A DNA stretch of 36,186 nucleotides from NVTR01 sp036479015. GTDB lineage: Bacteria; Pseudomonadota; Alphaproteobacteria; Rhodobacterales; Rhodobacteraceae. Positions 6,413 to 15,853 of the stretch are shown here, piece after piece; positions within the stretch are counted from its first letter, which is position 1; every line of letters starts with the position of its first letter. The notes beneath the pieces are model-generated. The model had not been told where the DNA came from. It was given only the letters and a program-made list of their open reading frames with translations, and did not search any database. The DNA is taken from contig JAZGFB010000032.1 in assembly GCA_036479015.1 (NCBI GenBank), positions 1 through 36,186 on the forward strand, written 5' to 3'. A program made the position numbers and the translations under genes.

Positions 6413-9100
6413 ATGCTGGGTTTCGGAACAATTGCTAAAAAGATATTTGGCACGCCAAATGATCGGCTGATCAAGGCGACGATGCCGATAGTAGACGCTA
6501 TTAATGCGTTGGAATCGGACTTCGAAAAGCTGACCGATGAAGGCATCAAAGATAAAACCAAAGATCTTGCCAAACGCGCCAAGGCTGGCGAAGCTTTGGA
6601 CGACTTGCTGCCAGAGGCATTTGCAAACTGCCGGGAAGCAGCGCGGCGCGCGCTTGGACTAAGGGCATTTGATGTTCAGCTGTTGGGCGGCATTTTCCTG
6701 CACCAGGGCAACATTGCCGAAATGAAAACCGGTGAAGGCAAAACGCTGGTTGCGACATTTCCGGCCTATCTGAATTGCCTGACCGGTAAGGGCGTTCACA
6801 TCGTTACCGTCAATGACTACCTTGCCAAACGAGATGCGGAATGGATGGGCAAAGTCTATGCCGCGCTTGGGCTGGAATGCGGGGTCATCTACCCACAGCA
6901 ACCTGACCATGAAAAGCACGCGGCCTACAAAGCCGATGTGACCTATGCCACAAATAACGAACTTGGGTTTGATTATTTGCGCGACAATATGAAGTCAGAG
7001 CTAAAAGATATTAACCAGCGCTACCATAATTTTGCAGTGGTGGATGAAGTCGATTCGATCCTGATCGATGAAGCCAGAACACCCCTGATCATTTCTGGCC
7101 CGGCCGAGGATCGCTCGGAGCTATATATGACAATAGACAAGCTTATTCCGCGCCTTAAGGAAGAGCATTTTAGTCTGGATGAAAAAACCCGCAATGTGAC
7201 TTTTACCGAAGACGGCAATGATTTTCTTGAAAATCTGCTGTCGTTCGAAGGTATCCTGCCCAAGGATCAGTCACTTTACGATCCTGAATCAACAAGCATT
7301 GTCCACCACGTCAATCAGGGTTTGCGCGCCCACAAACTGTTTCAGCGTGACAAAGATTACATGGTGCAAAACGACGAAGTTGTGCTGATTGATGAATTTA
7401 CCGGCAGAATGATGTCCGGGCGCAGGTTGTCAGATGGCTTGCACCAGGCGATCGAAGCCAAGGAAGGCGTCGATATTCAGCCGGAAAATACCACACTGGC
7501 CTCTGTGACATTTCAAAACTATTTCCGCCTGTACGACAACCTGTCCGGTATGACGGGAACGGCCGTGACAGAGGCTGATGAATTTGCTGAAATTTACGGT
7601 CTTGGCGTGGTCGAAGTGCCGACCAATCAGGAAATCAGCCGCGAAGATGAGCATGACCAGGTGTACCGCACCACCAAGGAAAAATTTGAAGGCGTCGCTG
7701 CCCAGATCGCAGAGGCAAATGAAAAGGGTCAGCCCATTCTGGTGGGCACCACGTCGATTGAAAAGTCAGAAACCCTGTCAGATATGCTGACAGAAAACGG
7801 AATTACCCATAACGTCCTGAATGCACGTCAGCATGAAAAAGAAGCACAGATCATTGCCGATGCGGGCAAGTTTGGTGCTGTGACCATCGCCACCAACATG
7901 GCTGGCCGGGGCACCGATATCCAACTGGGCGGAAATGTCGACATGTCGGTTTTGGCTGCCCTAGCAGAAGACCCGGACGCAGACCAAGATAAGCTGCGCC
8001 GCGACATCGAAGCAGATGTGCAAAAGGAAAAAACCAAAGTCCTGGCGGCGGGGGGGCTGTTTGTGCTTGGCACCGAACGCCATGAAAGCCGTCGCATTGA
8101 TAACCAGCTGCGTGGCCGCTCCGGGCGCCAAGGTGACCCTGGCCGCTCGGTCTTTTTCCTATCCCTGCAAGATGATCTGATGCGGATTTTTGGGTCTGAA
8201 CGCCTTGATAAAGTGCTGTCCACCCTGGGCATGAAAGACGGCGAAGCCATCGTTCACCCTTGGGTGAATAAATCCTTGGAAAAAGCCCAGGCTAAGGTTG
8301 AAGGCCGCAACTTTGACATCCGCAAACAGTTATTGAAATTTGACGACGTTATGAATGATCAGCGTAAGGTTATATTTGGCCAGCGCCGGGAAATAATGGA
8401 AGCAGCCGACCTTTCAGAAATTGTCCAGGACATGCGTCACCAGGTTGTTGATGATCTGGTTGATATTCACATCCCTGCAAAGACCTATGCGGATCAATGG
8501 GATGTCGAAGGCCTGCACAAATCAATCCTTGAAAAGGTAGGAATTGACGCGCCCGTTGTTGAATGGGCCGCAGCAGAAGGTACGGATGACGCTGAGGTGA
8601 GGGAAAAGCTTTATCAGGCATCAGATGATATGATGGCGGAAAAAGCCAGCGCCTTTGGCCCGGAAACCATGCGCAATATTGAAAAGCAAATCCTGTTGCA
8701 AACCATCGATGGAAAATGGCGCGAGCATTTGTTGACGCTGGAACATTTGCGATCTGTGGTTGGGTTTCGCGGTTATGCGCAACGTGATCCGCTAAGCGAA
8801 TACAAAACAGAAGCGTTTCAATTGTTTGAAACCTTGCTGGATACCCTGCGCGAAGATGTCACCCAGAAACTTGCCCAGATCCGCCCGATGACACCCGAAG
8901 AACAGGAAGAAATAGCGCGCCAGATTGCTGCCCAACAACAGGCCGCCCAGGCAGATGCCGAAAAATCACCGGCTGTGGATGGTGCGAATTCCGGGTTCAT
9001 TGAAGGCGACCAAACCACCTGGGGAAACCCTGGGCGAAACGAAAAATGCCCCTGTGGGTCTGGCAAAAAATTCAAGCACTGCCATGGCCGTATTGACTAG
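6413..9100 (+). CDS. secA: Protein translocase ATPase SecA
   Basis: SecA is the motor that pushes unfolded preproteins through SecYEG. The 895-residue product is full length for alphaproteobacteria. Visible parts are the Walker A motif MKTGEGKT (104-111), VDEVDSILIDEARTPLI (DEAD-type Walker B), the preprotein-crosslinking region, the second nucleotide-binding fold with IATNMAGRGTDI and LRGRSGRQGDPG, and the C-terminal zinc motif CPCGSGKKFKHCHG that binds SecB and phospholipid. The ATG has a GGAG site 5 bases upstream. It is divergent from the parvulin gene; both serve export. No strong terminator follows. Confidence 0.98.
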   Translation: MLGFGTIAKKIFGTPNDRLIKATMPIVDAINALESDFEKLTDEGIKDKTKDLAKRAKAGEALDDLLPEAFANCREAARRALGLRAFDVQLLGGIFLHQGNIAEMKTGEGKTLVATFPAYLNCLTGKGVHIVTVNDYLAKRDAEWMGKVYAALGLECGVIYPQQPDHEKHAAYKADVTYATNNELGFDYLRDNMKSELKDINQRYHNFAVVDEVDSILIDEARTPLIISGPAEDRSELYMTIDKLIPRLKEEHFSLDEKTRNVTFTEDGNDFLENLLSFEGILPKDQSLYDPESTSIVHHVNQGLRAHKLFQRDKDYMVQNDEVVLIDEFTGRMMSGRRLSDGLHQAIEAKEGVDIQPENTTLASVTFQNYFRLYDNLSGMTGTAVTEADEFAEIYGLGVVEVPTNQEISREDEHDQVYRTTKEKFEGVAAQIAEANEKGQPILVGTTSIEKSETLSDMLTENGITHNVLNARQHEKEAQIIADAGKFGAVTIATNMAGRGTDIQLGGNVDMSVLAALAEDPDADQDKLRRDIEADVQKEKTKVLAAGGLFVLGTERHESRRIDNQLRGRSGRQGDPGRSVFFLSLQDDLMRIFGSERLDKVLSTLGMKDGEAIVHPWVNKSLEKAQAKVEGRNFDIRKQLLKFDDVMNDQRKVIFGQRREIMEAADLSEIVQDMRHQVVDDLVDIHIPAKTYADQWDVEGLHKSILEKVGIDAPVVEWAAAEGTDDAEVREKLYQASDDMMAEKASAFGPETMRNIEKQILLQTIDGKWREHLLTLEHLRSVVGFRGYAQRDPLSEYKTEAFQLFETLLDTLREDVTQKLAQIRPMTPEEQEEIARQIAAQQQAAQADAEKSPAVDGANSGFIEGDQTTWGNPGRNEKCPCGSGKKFKHCHGRID

Positions 9101-9108
9101 GGAAGTAT

Positions 9109-9240
9109 GTGAAAACTGTGGCGACGTTTGATGTCGTGGCAGCAAGACCGCAACATATGGGTGATATCAAGAGTGTAACACCTTATCTGGCGCGAACGCC
9201 CGCTGGGCGGATTGTAATATCAGGACACAACATCGACTAA
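9109..9240 (+). CDS. Possible 43-residue small protein
   Basis: A GTG at 9109 with GGAAG 4 bases ahead opens 44 codons ending in TAA at 9238. The peptide begins MKTVATFDVVAARPQHMGDI if GTG is read as Met and ends RIVISGHNID. It lies 8 bases after the secA stop and contains a 5-bp hairpin (9197-9209). No family is recognised. It could be a real short ORF, the relic of a longer gene, or chance. Confidence 0.22.
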   Translation: MKTVATFDVVAARPQHMGDIKSVTPYLARTPAGRIVISGHNID

Positions 9241-9292
9241 TTTTCGATGGATACTCTACAGGACACTTCTTTTGTGGGCTGTGGAGTTGAAA

Positions 9293-10270
9293 ATGTTAAA
9301 CAAGAAAAGAATTACCAGAGTAATCGCCATAGCGGTGATTGCAGCAGGTGCCGGAATAATTATGCAGGACGGCGATGCCATTGCCGCGCGGTTTTCACCA
9401 GAACCTGAAACGATAAATGGTGCATTGATTGCGCCACCTGGCACGCCCGGGGTTAAAACATCGCAATTATTACCCAGTTTCCCGGCCGAGGCGCTGCAAC
9501 CCCGCGACCTGCAAAACCCCGCCCTTGGCGCGCCATACCGTGTTGCTGCGGTGGCATACACGTTTGATTCTACCCTTTACAATGACCTTGCAACGCCGAT
9601 GTTGCTGCCCCAATCCTGCAATCTGGATCTAACAGTTTCGCCAATAGGGTCGGCTATGGTGCGGCTACAACTTGTGGCACCTTGCTATCAAAACCAGCGC
9701 ATTGAAATCAGCCATGCCGGGTTGGAATTTGCCGACCTTACGATGCCTGACGGGTCCTACAATGTTAATATCCCGGCACTGAATGCCTTTGCATCATTTG
9801 CCGTTACCCTGGACGATGGCCGCAGCGTAGAGGCGAAAACACTTGGGCTTGATCTGTCCGGGATTAACAGGGTTGCCGTCAGCTGGGCGGGGCCTGCAAA
9901 TCTGAATGTACATGCATTGGAAAACGGCGCACATTTTGGTGATGCCGGGCATGTGTGGGCGTCTGCACCAGAAAATCAAGGTGGTGGAAGCCTGGTTAAG
10001 CTTGGCAATCCTGATATATTTTTGCCGGTTCAGGCAGAGGTTTACACAATTTCCAGCGGGGGCCAGACGCAAGAAGTTTCCATATCAATAGACGCCTCCA
10101 TATCACCTGATACCTGTGGCAAATCACTGGTCGGCCGCTCATTCCAACTGACATCAAACGGGATGTTCTTATCCGACAGAATTATGCTAACATTGCCAGC
10201 ATGTGGCGGCGAAAATGGGTATTTGGTATTGAGTAATCTGTTCCAAGACCTGAGAACTGCACAAAATTAG
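9293..10270 (+). CDS. Exported protein of unknown function, downstream of secA
   Basis: The product has 325 residues. The N-terminus has a basic start (MLNKKRITR) and a hydrophobic stretch (IAIAVIAAGAGII), so it is an inner-membrane-anchored or exported protein. The rest looks beta-rich with four cysteines in two pairs (QSCNLD, LVAPCYQ; PDTCGKS, LPACGGE) that could form disulfides in the periplasm. No catalytic motif or named domain is recognised. The ATG at 9293 has GGAG 6 bases upstream; an in-frame TTG at 9272 is less likely. The next gene, the PBP-OmpA fusion, starts 23 bases later, so the two probably form one unit and may work together at the cell envelope. Confidence 0.8.
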   Translation: MLNKKRITRVIAIAVIAAGAGIIMQDGDAIAARFSPEPETINGALIAPPGTPGVKTSQLLPSFPAEALQPRDLQNPALGAPYRVAAVAYTFDSTLYNDLATPMLLPQSCNLDLTVSPIGSAMVRLQLVAPCYQNQRIEISHAGLEFADLTMPDGSYNVNIPALNAFASFAVTLDDGRSVEAKTLGLDLSGINRVAVSWAGPANLNVHALENGAHFGDAGHVWASAPENQGGGSLVKLGNPDIFLPVQAEVYTISSGGQTQEVSISIDASISPDTCGKSLVGRSFQLTSNGMFLSDRIMLTLPACGGENGYLVLSNLFQDLRTAQN

Positions 10271-10293
10271 TCTGCGGCTTCTTTGGGGGTAAT

Positions 10294-11844
10294 ATGCGGT
10301 TTCGCCTTGGGGGCGTGTTAGCTTTCTGTTTGTCTTTCGCTGCCCCGCTTATTGCCCAGGATGTTACCTTAACGTCCCGCGATGGCTCTGTCGAAATCCC
10401 TGGCACTTTGCTGGGATATGACGGTGAGTTTTATCGCATACGCTCGATCTATGGTGAATTGACACTGGATGGCTCGGGTGTGTTGTGCACTGGGCCCGGA
10501 TGCCCTGATCTGGATACATTTGTCGCTAACATTCGAATTTCAGGGTCGTCGGTAATTGGCGAACATTTGATCCCAGAACTTATACAAGCATTCGCCAAGC
10601 AACACGAATTTTCAGTTGATGTGCATAGGGCTGATGCGGGGAAAATATTTGAATTATCCGAAATCGCTACCGGCCAATCAGCAGCACGATTTACCGTTAC
10701 TCTGTCAACCAGTAGTGAAGGTTTTGCCGACCTTTTGACTGAAGAAGCTGACATTGCAATGTCGATGCGAGACTCTTTACCGCAAGAGGATGAACATGGC
10801 ATCAAGGCTGGTTTCGGGTCATTTTCCGACCCTGGCCACAGCCAGGTTATTGCGCTTGATGCGTTGGTTCCTGTGGTGTCGCCTAAAAACCCGGTGCACG
10901 ATATTTCACCTGAAAACCTGGCAATGGTTTTTGCGGGCGAGATTACAAATTGGAACATATTAGGTGGGTTGGACGCCCCGATAATTTTACATTTGCAAAG
11001 CAAAGACTCGGGTCTTTTGCATGGGTTCAACAGGCAAATAATGGCTTCCCCCGGAAGACAATTGGCCGACAACATTTACCGCCACCCTACGACTGATGAA
11101 CTGGTGCTGGCCGTTGCAAAAGATCCCTTCGCTGTCGGCCTGTCGACGCTTTCCAAGCATGCCGGAATTCGCCAGCTGCACTTGGTTGGCGGTTGCGGGT
11201 TTCGCGCGTTAGCGGAGCCCCAGGCCATCAAGTCTGACGATTATCCGCTTAACTTGCCAATGTATCTGTATGTCCGTTCCAGACGCCTGCCTGCAATAGG
11301 CCGAGAGTTCCTGCGCTTTAACCGCTCGCCTGATGCCCAAACAGCGGTGTTGCGGGCAGGGTTTATTGACCAGACGATATCGCGCACAGCGATTGGACAG
11401 CAGGGCAACAGGTTGGCCAATGCCATTCATGCTGCGGGTGACGAAATAAAGCTGCCAGAATTGAAAAGACTTGTTGGTGCCATGGACGGCGCGCGGCGTT
11501 TGTCAGTGACCTTTCGATTTGATGACGGGTCCAGCCGGCTAAACGCCCAGTCCCGGTCAAATATCGCTCTTTTGGCGCATGCGCTGGAAACCGGCGGTAT
11601 CAGCGCCAAAAACCTGATATTTGTCGGCTTTAGCGATGGTGAAGGCAGTGCTGACGCCAATCAAAAATTGTCCAAGAACAGGGCTGCATCCGTCCGCACC
11701 GCGGTGTTGCAGCAGGCGGCTGCAGCTGATCCTGGGCGGGTCTCAATCGGGATAGAAGGGTTCGGAGAAGCCCTGCCAATGGCCTGTGATGACACCGATT
11801 GGGGTCGTCAGATCAATCGCCGGGTAGAGGTTTGGGTGCGCTGA
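10294..11844 (+). CDS. Periplasmic substrate-binding (PstS-like) domain fused to an OmpA-type peptidoglycan-binding domain
   Basis: The 516-residue protein has a signal peptide (1-22, ending PLIAQ). The middle (about 75-370) looks like a PstS-class phosphate-binding fold: RISGSSVIGEHLIPELIQAF, then VTLSTSSEGFADLL, DIAMSMR and SPENLAMVFAGEITNW, the last a common element of PstS proteins. Residues about 400-516 form an OmpA/MotB domain with VTFRFDDGSSRLN, the NQKLSKNRAASVRTAVL peptidoglycan-contact segment, and a final DWGRQINRRVEVWV. It probably tethers a solute-sensing module to the cell wall; it need not be a transporter part, since no permease lies nearby. The ligand is unproven. Confidence 0.85.
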   Translation: MRFRLGGVLAFCLSFAAPLIAQDVTLTSRDGSVEIPGTLLGYDGEFYRIRSIYGELTLDGSGVLCTGPGCPDLDTFVANIRISGSSVIGEHLIPELIQAFAKQHEFSVDVHRADAGKIFELSEIATGQSAARFTVTLSTSSEGFADLLTEEADIAMSMRDSLPQEDEHGIKAGFGSFSDPGHSQVIALDALVPVVSPKNPVHDISPENLAMVFAGEITNWNILGGLDAPIILHLQSKDSGLLHGFNRQIMASPGRQLADNIYRHPTTDELVLAVAKDPFAVGLSTLSKHAGIRQLHLVGGCGFRALAEPQAIKSDDYPLNLPMYLYVRSRRLPAIGREFLRFNRSPDAQTAVLRAGFIDQTISRTAIGQQGNRLANAIHAAGDEIKLPELKRLVGAMDGARRLSVTFRFDDGSSRLNAQSRSNIALLAHALETGGISAKNLIFVGFSDGEGSADANQKLSKNRAASVRTAVLQQAAAADPGRVSIGIEGFGEALPMACDDTDWGRQINRRVEVWVR

Positions 11845-11847
11845 GCG

Positions 11848-12609
11848 CTAAATATACCCCGCCGCCCGGAAGCTAAGCTCACGGGATTTTCCGATGATCA
11901 GATGGTCATGCAGCGTCAGGTTCAGGGCCTGTGCGGCGGCGTTGATCTGCTCGGTCATGGTAATATCTGCATCCGACGGCGTCGGGTCACCAGATGGGTG
12001 GTTATGGACCAAAATAATCGCCGATGCATTCAGCTCAAGTGCGCGTTTCACCACCTCGCGCGGGTAAACCGGCACATGGTCGACTGTGCCTTTTGCTTGA
12101 TCTTCGTCAGCGATCAGGACGTTCTTGTGATCCAGAAACAGCACACGAAACTGTTCCGTTTCCCGGTGCGCCATCGTGGTGTGGCAATAGTCTACAATAG
12201 CGTCCCAACTGGAAATAACATGTTTGCCGACAATCCGTGAACGGGCAAGCCGATGCGCTGCCGCCTCGACGATCTTTAGCTCTTGGATCGCCGCATCACC
12301 GATGCCGCTGACATCGGTAAGCCGTTCAATTGGCGCTGACACAACCCTGTTGAAGTCACCAAATGTTTTCAGCAAAAGCCAGGCCAGAGGTTTGACATCT
12401 TTGCGTGGAATGGCGCGAAACAGCACCAGTTCAAGCAGCTCATAATCAGGCATAGCAGCAGCGCCACCCTGCAAAAACCGTTCGCGCAACCGTTTGCGAT
12501 GGTCGCGGATATAGGAATGCCCGGTTCCGGTGTTTGAATACTGCACATCGTCGCTGTCCCCAAATACAGGGGACATTTCTGAAAAATGGGCTTGGCGTGG
12601 CACAGGCAT
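11848..12609 (-). CDS. radC: RadC family JAB-domain protein
   Basis: The 253-residue product has the RadC layout: an N-terminal helix-hairpin-helix part (LTDVSGIGDAAIQELKIVEA) and a C-terminal JAB/MPN metalloprotease-like domain with the JAMM motif HNHPSGDPTPSDAD. RadC was once linked to DNA repair, but its biochemical role is unsettled. The ATG at 12609 has CAGGG 3 bases upstream. The protein ends LSFRAAGYI, a family hallmark. It converges with the PBP-OmpA gene, with only 3 bases between them and no visible terminator. Confidence 0.92.
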   Translation of the reverse strand: MPVPRQAHFSEMSPVFGDSDDVQYSNTGTGHSYIRDHRKRLRERFLQGGAAAMPDYELLELVLFRAIPRKDVKPLAWLLLKTFGDFNRVVSAPIERLTDVSGIGDAAIQELKIVEAAAHRLARSRIVGKHVISSWDAIVDYCHTTMAHRETEQFRVLFLDHKNVLIADEDQAKGTVDHVPVYPREVVKRALELNASAIILVHNHPSGDPTPSDADITMTEQINAAAQALNLTLHDHLIIGKSRELSFRAAGYI

Positions 12610-12669
12610 AGACCCTGTCTCGGGCCAAACCCTAAAATTTTTGTTAATTTGACAGGAAAGACCCGGTCT

Positions 12670-13821
12670 TTAGCCCTTCATCCCATCCCAAAAGCTTTTG
12701 ACTTTTGAGAAAAACGAAGTGCTGTTGGGGTTGTTATCTTCCGCCAGGTCATCAAATTCTTTCAGAATTTCCTTTTGACGGGCGGTCAGGTTTACCGGGG
12801 TTTCAACGGCAAGCTCTATCATCATATCGCCCGAACCACCGCCACGCAGCGCTGGCATCCCCTTGGACCGTAACCGCATACGACGGCCTGATTGGCTGCC
12901 TGCCGGTATCTTAACGCGGCTGCGCCCACCATCAATGGTGGGAACTTCGATATCCCCGCCCAGTGCGGCGGATGCCATGCTGACGGGCACCTGACAAAAC
13001 AGATGGATGCCGTCGCGCTGAAACAGCGCGTGGTCCTGCACTTCTACAAATATGTACAAATCACCGGTTGGGCCGCCGCGCAAACCTGCTTCACCCTCAC
13101 CGGCAAGACGAATTTTAGTGCCGGTATCAACCCCGCCTGGAATGTTCACTGACAGTGAGCGTTCCTTTTCGGTACGTCCGGCACCGGCGCATACTTTGCA
13201 TGGGTTTTTGATGATCTGGCCCATGCCTGAACAGGTTGGACAGGTGCGCTCGACCGTAAAAAACCCTTGCTGCGCCCGCACTTTACCCATGCCTGAACAG
13301 GTTGGGCAGGTCTGTGGCTCGGCACCGCTTTCAGCGCCGGTACCTTTGCATTCTTCACATGATATCGATGTGGGGACATTGATAGATTTTTGGCTGCCGG
13401 CAAATGCTTCTTCTAGGGAAACCCGTAGGTTGTAGCGCAGATCAGAGCCGCGCGTAGCCCGTTGTTGCGCGCCCCCACGTTGTCCACCGCCACCCATAAA
13501 GTCGCCGAATAGGTCGTCAAATACGTCCGAAAATGCGCTGGAAAAGTCGCCTTGCCCGCCATGTCCACCGCCAGGTCGTCCATTGCCCATGCCACCATCA
13601 AAAGCAGCATGGCCAAACCGATCATAGGCCGCCTTTTTTTCGGGGTTTTTCAGAACATCGTGTGCTTGATTGACCTCTTTGAACTGCTCTTCAGCGTTCG
13701 GATTGTCTGTATTACGGTCCGGGTGCAGCTCTTTCGCTTTTTTGCGATAGGCTTTTTTAACTGCGTCCTTGTCAGCACCTTTGCTGACCCCAAGAACATC
13801 ATAAAAATCGCGCTTTGTCAT
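12670..13821 (-). CDS. dnaJ: Chaperone DnaJ (Hsp40)
   Basis: The 383-residue type I J-protein is the co-chaperone that stimulates DnaK ATPase and delivers unfolded clients. The J domain (1-70) has the HPD motif in KELHPDRN. A Gly/Phe-rich linker follows, with repeated GGGHGG-type runs. The zinc domain holds four CxxCxGxG repeats: CEECKGTG, CPTCSGMG, CPTCSGMG and CKVCAGAG. The C-terminal client-binding domains follow. It lies 73 bases behind dnaK with a hairpin between, so it is probably co-transcribed at a lower level. Confidence 0.97.
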   Translation of the reverse strand: MTKRDFYDVLGVSKGADKDAVKKAYRKKAKELHPDRNTDNPNAEEQFKEVNQAHDVLKNPEKKAAYDRFGHAAFDGGMGNGRPGGGHGGQGDFSSAFSDVFDDLFGDFMGGGGQRGGAQQRATRGSDLRYNLRVSLEEAFAGSQKSINVPTSISCEECKGTGAESGAEPQTCPTCSGMGKVRAQQGFFTVERTCPTCSGMGQIIKNPCKVCAGAGRTEKERSLSVNIPGGVDTGTKIRLAGEGEAGLRGGPTGDLYIFVEVQDHALFQRDGIHLFCQVPVSMASAALGGDIEVPTIDGGRSRVKIPAGSQSGRRMRLRSKGMPALRGGGSGDMMIELAVETPVNLTARQKEILKEFDDLAEDNNPNSTSFFSKVKSFWDGMKG

Positions 13822-13847
13822 TGGATTGATCTTTCCGAGATTAATAG

Positions 13848-13876
13848 GGCCAGCCCTCGTTATTCAAGGGCTGGCC
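13848..13876 (-). terminator. Attenuator-like hairpin between dnaK and dnaJ
   Basis: GGCCAGCCCT (13848-13857) and AGGGCTGGCC (13867-13876) form a perfect 10-bp stem with a 9-base loop. There is no long T run on the minus strand, so it should act as a partial terminator or an mRNA-stabilising end that keeps dnaK transcripts more abundant than dnaJ. Confidence 0.6.
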
Positions 13877-13894
13877 AATGTATCTCTAACGCTT

Positions 13895-15811
13895 CTAGTC
13901 GCGCTTGTTCTCGTCCAAATCTTCAAAGTCAGCGTCAACGATATCATCATCAACACTGCGTGGTTCGTCGCCGTCTTCTGCGTCGCCATCACCAGCTTCG
14001 GCCTGTGCAGATTTATAAATGGCTTCGCCCAGCTTCATGGCGGCTTCGGTAACGTTTTGGATGCCGGATTTGATCTTTGCCGCATCCTCTGTTTCCAGCT
14101 GCTCATTCAACGCAGAAATTGCCAGCTCAATCGCTTCCACAGTGGTTGGATCAACTTTATCGGCATGTTCTTCCACCGATTTTTCGGTTGAATGGATCAG
14201 GCTTTCAGCTTGGTTCGTGGCCTCAACCAATTCACGACGATCTTTGTCAGCCTCTGCGTTTTCTTCCGCATCCTTGACCATGTCGTTGATCTCATCATCT
14301 GACAAGCCGCCAGAGGCCTGAATAGTGATAGTCTGTTCTTTGCCGGTACCCTTGTCGGCGGCACCAACTGACACGATACCGTTGGCATCAATATCAAACG
14401 TCACCTCGATCTGTGGCAAGCCACGGGGCGCTGGCGGGATATCTTCCAAATTGAATTGACCAAGAACTTTGTTGTCAGCGGCCATTTCCCGTTCACCCTG
14501 GAACACCCGAATAGTCACGGCATTCTGGTTGTCTTCGGCTGTGGAAAATATCTGGCTTTTCTTGGTTGGAATGGTTGTGTTGCGGTCGATCAATCGGGTG
14601 AACACGCCGCCCAATGTTTCGATGCCCAATGACAGTGGTGTTACGTCCAGCAGCACCACGTCTTTTACATCACCTTGCAGAACACCGGCCTGAATGGCCG
14701 CGCCCATGGCAACAACTTCGTCAGGGTTCACACCCTTGTTTGGCTCTTTACCAAAAAACTTACCAACTTCGTCTGCGACTCTTGGCATGCGGGTCATCCC
14801 GCCAACCATCACAACTTCATCGATGTCACTGATGGACAGGCCCGCATCTTTCAAGGCAGCCTTACAAGGCTTAATCGACGCTTTGATCAGATCGCTTACC
14901 AGGCTTTCCAGCTTGGCCCGTGTCAGCTTCATAACCATGTGCAGCGGTGTGCCAGACTTTGCGTCCATGGAAATAAAGGGCTGGTTAATCTCGGTTTGCT
15001 GGCTGGATGACAGTTCGATCTTAGCTTTCTCAGCCGCTTCTTTCAGCCGCTGCAACGCCATCTTATCTTTGGTCAGATCAACGCCGTTCTCTTTTTTGAA
15101 CTCGTCAGCCAGATATTTGACAATGCGCATGTCAAAGTCTTCACCACCAAGGAACGTGTCGCCGTTGGTGGATTTTACTTCAAACAACCCGTCATCAATT
15201 TCAAGAATGGTAATGTCAAAAGTACCACCACCAAGGTCAAACACCGCGATAGTCTGGGTGTCTTTCTTGTCCAGGCCATAGGCCAAAGCAGCCGCTGTTG
15301 GCTCGTTGATGATCCGCAGCACTTCCAGGCCAGCGATCTTACCGGCGTCTTTGGTGGCTTGGCGTTGGGCATCGTTGAAATAGGCAGGAACCGTGATAAC
15401 CGCTTGGGTGACAGTTTCACCCAAATAGCTTTCGGCCGTTTCCTTCATTTTACCCAGGATAAAGGCACTGATCTGGCTGGGTGAATATTTTTCACCAGCT
15501 GCTTCAACCCAAGCATCGCCATTGCCACCATCAACGATGCTATAGGGCACCAGCTTTTTGTCTTTTTTGACTTCTGGGCTATCTGCCCGGCGTCCAATCA
15601 AGCGTTTCACCGCAAAAACGGTGTTCGCAGGGTTGGTAACTGCCTGGCGCTTTGCAGGTTGCCCCACCAAACGTTCATCGTCGCTAAATGCGACAACAGA
15701 CGGGGTCGTGCGCGCACCTTCAGCGTTTTCGATTACGCGTGGTTGCGATCCGTCCATGATGGCGACGCACGAATTTGTGGTCCCAAGGTCAATGCCAATT
15801 ACTTTGGCCAT
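13895..15811 (-). CDS. dnaK: Chaperone DnaK (Hsp70)
   Basis: The 638-residue product is a full-length Hsp70. The ATPase domain begins KVIGIDLGTTNSCVAIM and includes the phosphate-loop segment AVFDLGGGTFDITILE. The substrate-binding domain starts after the linker DVVLLDVTPLSLGIETLGG, and the charged tail ends DADFEDLDENKRD. DnaK binds exposed hydrophobic peptides in an ATP cycle with DnaJ and GrpE. The start at 15811 (MAKVIGID) has AAGGA 8 bases ahead; the upstream ATG at 15862 lacks family support. A heat-shock-type promoter and a structured leader precede it. Confidence 0.98.
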   Translation of the reverse strand: MAKVIGIDLGTTNSCVAIMDGSQPRVIENAEGARTTPSVVAFSDDERLVGQPAKRQAVTNPANTVFAVKRLIGRRADSPEVKKDKKLVPYSIVDGGNGDAWVEAAGEKYSPSQISAFILGKMKETAESYLGETVTQAVITVPAYFNDAQRQATKDAGKIAGLEVLRIINEPTAAALAYGLDKKDTQTIAVFDLGGGTFDITILEIDDGLFEVKSTNGDTFLGGEDFDMRIVKYLADEFKKENGVDLTKDKMALQRLKEAAEKAKIELSSSQQTEINQPFISMDAKSGTPLHMVMKLTRAKLESLVSDLIKASIKPCKAALKDAGLSISDIDEVVMVGGMTRMPRVADEVGKFFGKEPNKGVNPDEVVAMGAAIQAGVLQGDVKDVVLLDVTPLSLGIETLGGVFTRLIDRNTTIPTKKSQIFSTAEDNQNAVTIRVFQGEREMAADNKVLGQFNLEDIPPAPRGLPQIEVTFDIDANGIVSVGAADKGTGKEQTITIQASGGLSDDEINDMVKDAEENAEADKDRRELVEATNQAESLIHSTEKSVEEHADKVDPTTVEAIELAISALNEQLETEDAAKIKSGIQNVTEAAMKLGEAIYKSAQAEAGDGDAEDGDEPRSVDDDIVDADFEDLDENKRD

Positions 15812-15853
15812 GCTTAATATCCTTCTCTTGGCGATTAATTGAAAACAGGCCCC

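Noticed and set aside
9197..9209. Hairpin CGCCC-GCT-GGGCG as the secA terminator
   Set aside because: The stem is only 5 bp with no T run, and lies about 100 bases after the stop codon.
13052..13435. 127-residue plus-strand ORF inside dnaJ
   Set aside because: It is the shadow of the cysteine-rich zinc repeats of dnaJ read on the other strand.
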